Of a stretch of DNA of 64,000 bases, positions 57,714-64,000 are shown in pieces. Positions within the stretch are counted from its first letter, which is position 1. Each line of letters opens with the position of its first letter. A program made the position numbers and the translations under genes. The notes below the pieces were generated by a model. That model saw only the letters and a program-made list of their open reading frames with translations. It was not told the origin of the DNA and did no database searches. Source of the DNA: Beverwykella pulmonaria (taxonomy: Eukaryota; Ascomycota; Dothideomycetes; Pleosporales; Melanommataceae); assembly GCA_001599595.1 (NCBI GenBank), contig BCHH01000002.1, positions 1,950,053-2,014,052 on the forward strand, written 5' to 3'.

Positions 57714-58737
57714 GACAAGATGGGTGAGTGGACAAGGTTTTCTGCGATTGAGAACGCAAGAAGGCTGATCAAGCGTGACAGTACAATGCTGTCCGTTTAA
57801 ATAGGCCTTCGTCTGCATGTGTACCTCTACGGGGAAATGCGAAGCAATTGACTGTGCACATTGCCAAAATGGCACAAATTGTCAAGACAGCACAAATCAT
57901 CCATGTGGGGGGCCTTGGAGTCTGTGAGAATGACCCTGTGCTTTGCGGAGATACGCCGCGTACTGCGAGCATCATGTTGGCTGAGATTCGTGGCTTGCAA
58001 AGGGTCTCAGGTGTGCTTACGGCGGTGAGATCGGGACATTCAGCCGAAAGCGGTTGTGCAGATCAGATGCGGGAGCTAATTGCTTTGGGATAGCGCCCGC
58101 AAGTGGTTGCGGAATGCGGGATTTAGCTGCTTTGGAATAGTGTTCGCTAGTCAAGGCAGCCCTCGCCCGCTCCCCGGATACTTCGACACTTTCAGCATCT
58201 CACTATCCTCCTTTATTCGCCCCCTCCCAGCGTATTGTTTCGCCAACTACACTCCCCTGTCCACCATTGGCACTGGCAGGTCCATATCCAAGTCGTTCGC
58301 TGGCTTTGGCAATACTGTAAGTGTGCGTATATAAAATATATTCCACCTGCTGTCAACCCAGTCATTGCAGTCGATTTTTACCAAAGGTAGTTATGCGGAA
58401 AAGAAGCTCGAGCGTATCCGCAATAGGAAGGATGAGCGGCACAGGTACTAGCGCGGTCCAAGGAGAGAGCTAACAAGGCCGAAAAGAGACTACGCCTCAT
58501 CGTTCGCTCGATGCACATGTCTAATCGTCAGAGTCAACGTCTGAGCGGCTTAACACTATAAAGAGGCGCACGGATGAAGAAGAAGGGTCTCTAAAACTCC
58601 AAGTTGAAAAATAGCGCCAGTGAAATTAGACGCGAAGACGGCTTAGTGTGGCTCTAAGTACCCCTGTAGGACCCCACTTTCCGTACCTCATTCTGTTTCC
58701 CACTTCATCATTCATGAGTTATGCCGTTTCACCAGTT
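57714..58737. other. Intergenic, no gene recognised
   Basis: From the MFS pseudogene start to the end of RTG2. A short basic-residue-rich frame near 58400-58560 may be remnant coding sequence, but no family can be named. Confidence 0.35.
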
Positions 58738-60616
58738 TTAACCCACATTCTCCTCCACTGATACCTTCACGGCTAATCCCCACCCTTTGCTTCCCCCAAT
58801 CCAATTTTTCTTCTTCCCAACCTTCTCGATCACACCTACATAATTCTGAAGAGTCTCTCTTAACTTCATAGGGTCATGTTTCTTTCTTTGGACAAGAAAT
58901 TTCAATCTAATACCTTTCATACTCTTGCTATCTCCAAGATCTGTAGCCCACTGAGCTAACAGTTGAACCCTAGGCTTCGCTCCATCAATAAAACCGGACG
59001 GATAGAGTCGGCGAAGTATGAGCGCCACTTTACCAATATAACATGTCCACCATACTTCCCTAGCCTCAAGGATGTCACGCAGACGGGACTTGAACCTGGT
59101 CTCTCGTGGAGGAAGCTCACCCTCGTAGCTTTCTTCGAGCATCAGCGCAAGCAAGGTGCGATTGGAGTGGGACACGCCGTGTGCCGAAGATAATAATCCA
59201 GTACTCGTGCTATACAGAGCGGATGAGGACGCAGATTCCTTTGACATGACTGAGTGGACATAAAGAATATTGGCGAGTGCTTCAATAATGTCCACTCCAA
59301 TTGAATTTGGAAATTGGCTTGAGTACACCCCGACGTGTGTCGGTATGGCATCAAGGAGGAGACTAGCAATTCCGATTGCCGAATCTTTCGAGTATGGAGT
59401 GGTAGCCACTGTAAGCGGATGTTGCATGCGAATGCTCGGTGGTAGAGCCTGGAACAGAATGCCCTCTCTAACACCTCCTTGACAAAAGTGAGCCTCTTTG
59501 ATTCCATGAGGCAATGCACTAGCAAGCACATTGACTAAAAATGCCACGGCGGGAACCTGCTTTCGGCGACGGTCCGAAACCCTAAAGATTTTGTGCGCGG
59601 TGCGCGCAACTTCTTTCAGAGTTTTGGTATCCGTGAACTCCGAACTAGGGACAGTAAATCCATTAATGATGGATATTGGATAGTCGTGCCCCTCAGTCTG
59701 GCCCTGGTATAACAAAAGATACCCCCATCCACGGAAACCGCCCCCAGAGAGATATAACTTGTAGCCACCCTGTTGCTTTGCTCTTCCCACTATGTCCTTC
59801 GGAATTTGGAGATCCATGTATGCATTAAGAAAATTGGATTTCATCTCCTCGCGAAACTTATTTAACTCCTTCTGCGCCTCGTCATGGCTTTTCCCCTTTG
59901 TTAATTCTTCCAGCTTCCTCGTCAAGGCCGCCGCCCCATACGGAAAACTGAATGCGCCCTTAGGGCTCATCTTAATAACCCCTTCTTTTGTCACTAACCA
60001 CGTGATCTGTGTACTCCCACCTCCAAGGTCCATGATAATCCCTTCCATTTCGGTGAAACTGCTTGCAATGCCGAACGCACCAATTTTTCCCTCCTCTTCC
60101 TCCGGCAGAAGTTCGACCGATAATCCAGTTGCTTTATGGATTTCCTTAAGAAATTCAGTGCAGTTTATAGCGGTTCGTGTGGCTTCAGTAGCTATAATGC
60201 GAGTGTAATAGCTTGGGACGCCAAAGTCCGCACAAATAATTTGGAAGCGGAGAAGCCCGGCTATGACATCCTTGATTACGGAATCAGGAATTGGGGAACG
60301 AGCGCCTGTTTTATCATCGAATTGGGCGTCAAAGAGGCTTATATCAAGGCGGTGGACATGTAGTGTAGGAAGAATGCGGGTTGTAGGTGGAGTGAGGTTT
60401 GAAATCGAGAATCTAATACCATTGCTAGGAGAGTAAAAATTAGCAGCTAGTTGCAGTATCAATCCATCCGAAAACAGTGAGGGTGATATTAGATTACCTT
60501 CCTATGTCAACTACTGCTCGCAAATATTGTGGGAGATGCTCGGACTTGTGGCATGTATCGTCATGCGCAGGACCAAATTGCGCCCGACGCTGCGGAGGCA
60601 CATCGCCACCACCCAT
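58738..60616 (-). CDS. RTG2: Retrograde regulation protein 2 (Ppx/GppA ASKHA fold)
   Basis: Exons 60498-60616 and 58738-60424 encode 601 residues; donor GTAATC, acceptor TCCTAG, phase 2. The first exon ends in RAVVDIGS and the second continues NGIRFSISNL, restoring the phosphate-1 loop. Phosphate-2 is GIIMDLGGGSTQITWL. Other marks are ATEATRTAINCTEFL, KATGLSVELLPEEEEGKIGA, GAFSFPYGAAALTRKL, LSGGGFRGWGYLL and the HGIKEAHFCQGGVREGIL block. These match the Ppx/GppA superfamily and, in size and motifs, yeast Rtg2. Family knowledge: Rtg2 binds Mks1 to allow nuclear entry of Rtg1/3 when mitochondria fail; the filamentous role is less clear. A frame in the second exon begins with MILQLAANFYS, but without exon 1 it lacks the phosphate-1 loop. 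Confidence 0.93.
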
Positions 60617-61334
60617 GATGAGAAAGAAGAAGAGGGTTTGAGATCAGTATAACAAGAGCTTCAGAGGTTCAAGCCTTAATGTTTACTCGCTTCTCATCAT
60701 GCAATGATAGCCGGGGAGGAAAGATTTCTGCATGTGCTGACGTGGAGCTGCATGCTGATAGTTTTCCCAGTCGAAGAAGCATGCGAACGTTTTCAAACTT
60801 GTATCCAAAGCATGCACAGTCTGGGCAGATCCAGAAGAATCATGTCCCTCCGACGTTTTTCATTGAGATTGGCTGGGTCTGGGATGTCGGAGGTTGCCAC
60901 TATAGAGAATGGAATATCCTTAGGACCACTGCATGAGACTTGTGTACGGTGATAAACTCTAGGTCGTATTTATTCCCAACAATTTTTTGGCTGGGCCTTA
61001 GTGATGCGGAGTAGTTGAGGTCAGCTGAGGGACATAGCTATAGCATATCACTTAATAATTATTAGCTGTCAGTACATTAAACTTCAAGGTCTTTGGCGTT
61101 TGCGGCAAGCTGTTGGTACTAACGCTGAAAATTAGACGCATGCATAAGAATTGACCTATAGAAGACATAAATACAAAATAGATGATCCTGCCAGTCACAG
61201 AATCCCACCTCGCAGTTCAGGTTAATGAAAGGAAGGGATTAGTAGCCAGATATGTATAAATCTGTTGTTCTCGTGAATAGTATAAAGTTGCAAGGTCAGA
61301 TTTAAAAGGAAGACAAGGCTACACAAATCTGGGT
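60617..61334. other. Intergenic, no gene recognised
   Basis: Upstream of RTG2 and 3' of the phospholipase B gene. Nothing recognised. Confidence 0.4.
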
Positions 61335-63420
61335 TCACAGGATAATCGCGAGAACGCACAGCAAGGCGGAAATTGGAGGTGCGAGGGCAGCTAGCGCTCC
61401 TTTTACACAGCCGCTCATTTTGATAGCATGCGTTGGTACATACGGAGCAGGCGCTGTGGCGTTCGTCGTTCCATTCCAGCAATACCTCGCAAAACAATTC
61501 TGGCACACCGACGGCGACTTTGTCAGTGTCTTCCAAAAGCTTCGTGCAAGCATAGCGCACCCTATACAGGCTGGCCATTCACTGTCGATTGTCCCGTTGC
61601 CCCTCGTCGCCACGTTGTATCCATTTTGGATAATCGAATTGCGCTGTGTGTCGTTGGTCTCCATCTGGAAAGTCGAGATGTTTGAGTAATATGTGTAAGG
61701 AGAGTTAGGTATATACACAATGAGTGGGGTTGGCTGCGTCAGATTATTGGGATTACAGCCAAAAAATGTGGGTTTTGAGTTCAATCCCAAGTTAACGAAA
61801 GTATTTTGATCGGGAATGACCGGAAATGGGGCTGAGTGCCTGATTTAAAGAGAGAATGTTGGTATGTTGATACAAGCGAAGTCCCGTTCGGCCAGTATGC
61901 GCCCGGAGAAGAAGTATCGGCGGAACTGTCCACTGCAAATATCACGTCAACTCCCCGGGGAGGCTGCAGCATTGGGTATAGCGGGATATTTTGAAGATCT
62001 TCACCGCCATCGACAAGGGGTAGTATTTGGTTATTCGCGTTTACATTCACCTCCGGGTTGAACTGGTAGAAAGGGTTGACCCAGTAAGAAACGTCATTAT
62101 TCTCGTTTCCGATTTGTTCCAGCTTTCCGGAGACAAATTCTACCACTCGTGGAGGCAATTTGGTATTATTTATCTGCAAGTAGGCTTGGTTGAACAGCGA
62201 TGAGGATGTACCCACTACGAAGCCCATATTGTCAAATCCAGATACACAACTCTGATTTTCTTCAACAGAGCCGCGGCTGAAGATCGAACCAATGTATTGG
62301 AGAGGGGCGAAGGCGGCAGTAGGAGGATCAAAGGTACCGATTTCCCACGGATTGATCTCATATATACTGGCGTTTGCAAGGATATGTAGTTGATTAGGCG
62401 GTCGCTCAATGGCCACAATAATTGGTAATGGTACTTGGGCGGATTGAAAGACACCGTTCTGCACGAGACTCGAGAATGTGTAATCTCCATGTTTGATTAG
62501 CAGTAATTCCTCGACTACCAAGTTTCATATCCTTACTAGGACCCCCATTGGTTGCATTGAACAACTGAAATGAGAGACTTCTTCCCCACAGGTCTGTGAG
62601 TGTAGTATTAAAGCCAACATCCTCCTTGTTTTCAACCTCGTCGGTGATCTGATCAAAATACTCCGTGGTAGATAACGTCGCCGGCCCTAGATCATTAAAA
62701 TGAGTTGCTCTGGACGGAGCGCTCGACGAACCTTTAACAATAGAGTTGTCGAACTGCCAAATTGAATCCGAAGCATTCGGATCCATCCTATACAGCTCCT
62801 GCACCGACCTCAACTGGGGTACGTAGAGACTCCCCACCAGCCAACTTCCTCCCGAAAGGCCTGCGAAATAGGTTGCCGCTTGCAGGATTCCACCAACATG
62901 ACCAGGTGAGGTTGAATTTGTTGTGATATTGTCAAATGCAGCGATTGCTCCGGCGCCGTTCATGTGAGCTCTCCATCCACCGCCCGATACAGCAATAGCA
63001 TTATTTGGTAAGGTTGTGGCATTATCAGCAATCTTGTCCATGTAGCTGTTAGTGTTGAAGCCGCTGATATTCGCACGGGAAAGGAAGTCGCGAATTGCCC
63101 AAATTGTGTTGTTGCGCCTCTTTTCCAGCCAGTTCGTCTCCTCGGGAGAGATGGATGTCGAGTCTCGGATTGTAGGACGGGGGTTTGGGCAGTCGACTGC
63201 GTATGGAGCATAGCCATAATGATCTGACCTCAACTGCCGGCTCCAGACTGCTTCATTTACTGGACTTTCTTGAAATCCTGCCGATGGCAATCGTGGTGAG
63301 CACCCTTTATATTATTAGGTTTTTTTGGTAGGAAGATTAGATGAAACTTGTACCTCTCTCGTTTGAGGCGAAAGTTAAAACTGTCCAAGAGAAAAGGACA
63401 ATAAGGTATACTTCCATCAT
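61335..63420 (-). pseudogene. Phospholipase B/lysophospholipase with one apparent frameshift
   Basis: Exon 1 63354-63420 holds a signal peptide (MMEVYLIVLFSWTVLTFA). Exon 2 is 62537-63304, exon 3 starts 62484 (intron with TGCTAAT branch). Catalytic marks are intact: AIAVSGGGWRAHMNGAGA, the nucleophile motif GLSGGSWLVGS, and the late LPLVDGGEDLQNIP with the catalytic Asp. The next block INPWEIGTFDP is typical. Near 61830 the frame breaks: KSGTQPH continues in the next frame as [17 protein letters not shown], which is the family sequence, and runs to [11 protein letters not shown] and a GPI-type C-terminal tail, stop at 61335. No splice donor fits. One base seems missing. The gene could be functional if this is an assembly error; as given it is broken. 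Confidence 0.7.
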
Positions 63421-64000
63421 TTTACAGGTTTGGAAGGTTAATTCAGTCATAGCAGGTTAAGGAAACCACGTTTTCAATGGGGCGGCTCCCAACCTATCAA
63501 GGATGTGATATAATATCTACATTTTAGTTTAAGAGGTTAATGTGAATTTTTGAGTAGATGCTTGTTTACATAATTGCTTGCATGCTGCTCGTATTCAAAT
63601 TCACATGAGTTCGGGCTGGGTGTGTAGTAACGCCGAAGCAGTTCTGGTGAGAGACAATCTGTTATTAGCAGGGATAGTGAGGGGCATTTTATCATGTGAA
63701 AGCACACCAATAGATATCTTGCTTTGCGGATATATCACGTCATATGCATACATGTGAAGACGGAAGATTCTGTCCGTACGCAGGAGCGATACGGCGCAAA
63801 GTATGTCTAGCCTGGTATGGGATCACGTGGTTATATCACGTGATACCCGTGCACGGGCGCGCCTCCTTAAATATCGCTCGCGTTTGTACATAGATGAGCA
63901 GAGCAATAACCAGAAACCTGTTGCCCACCCTACTATCCCCGTACGCTGTGTACACCGTACAACTGTCTTATGCCTTGCCGACTAGTGCTCGCACCACTAT
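63421..64000. other. Upstream region of phospholipase B, no gene seen
   Basis: Some 580 bases to the right edge. The word TCACGTGATA occurs near 63834, and ATATCACG appears repeatedly at 63730-63840. No gene recognised. Confidence 0.45.

Noticed and set aside
59086..59108. GGGACTTGAACCTGG, resembling the T-arm of a tRNA
   Set aside because: It lies inside RTG2 coding sequence and the flanking bases do not fold into a cloverleaf.
1..64000. CRISPR arrays, rRNA and tRNA genes
   Set aside because: The genome is clearly fungal. No regularly spaced repeats of CRISPR type, no 5S rRNA words and no cloverleaf with a convincing T-loop were found by eye.

Overview
The window is nuclear DNA from a filamentous ascomycete (Pezizomycotina). 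The evidence is compact genes on both strands, short GT-AG introns of about 40-190 bases with CTAAC-like branch points, and families typical of these fungi: HET-domain proteins, a HET/NB-ARC/TPR NLR, a UstYa-type (DUF3328) oxidase, a CFEM GPI protein, DUF7704, a TRI12-type MFS pump and a Crypton-like element. I cannot fix the class from the sequence; Leotiomycetes or Dothideomycetes would both fit.

Layout. 1-8.3 kb: a HET-domain gene cut by the left edge, a lone UstYa-like oxidase, a 683-residue disordered protein and a DUF7704 membrane protein. 8.8-22.3 kb: a housekeeping block with mitochondrial ribosomal protein mL50, a WD40 relic, actin-related protein Arp6 divergent from a cyclin-D1-binding-protein-like gene, a CFEM protein, and a 1255-residue disordered protein. 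22.3-28.2 kb: a 5.8 kb gene-free stretch with a GC-rich first half and degenerate repeats. 28.2-40 kb: glucosidase II beta subunit, an unknown broken gene, a cell-surface Ecm33-like protein with a transmembrane helix, a six-exon TRI12-type transporter and a five-exon secreted phytase-esterase-like protein. 41-58 kb: an accessory region with much decay: a broken secreted protein, an RNase III-fold protein that lacks catalytic residues, a DUF7730-like protein, a Crypton-like relic riddled with TAG codons, an intact NLR with a near-identical TPR array, and two convergent MFS pseudogenes. 58.7-64 kb: the RTG2 orthologue and a phospholipase B with one apparent frameshift.

Themes. Housekeeping genes (mL50, Arp6, glucosidase II beta, RTG2) are intact and well spliced. 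Accessory genes serve self/non-self recognition (HET, NLR, NWD-type WD40 relic), secretion and the cell surface (CFEM, Ecm33-like, phytase-like, phospholipase B) and transport. Many disabled accessory genes carry stop codons explained by C-to-T or G-to-A change (CAG or TGG to TAG), which suggests repeat-induced point mutation or a similar process. No biosynthetic cluster, CRISPR array, rRNA or tRNA gene was recognised. Exon limits were derived by hand from splice signals and frame continuity, and every spliced model given as intact closes in frame.
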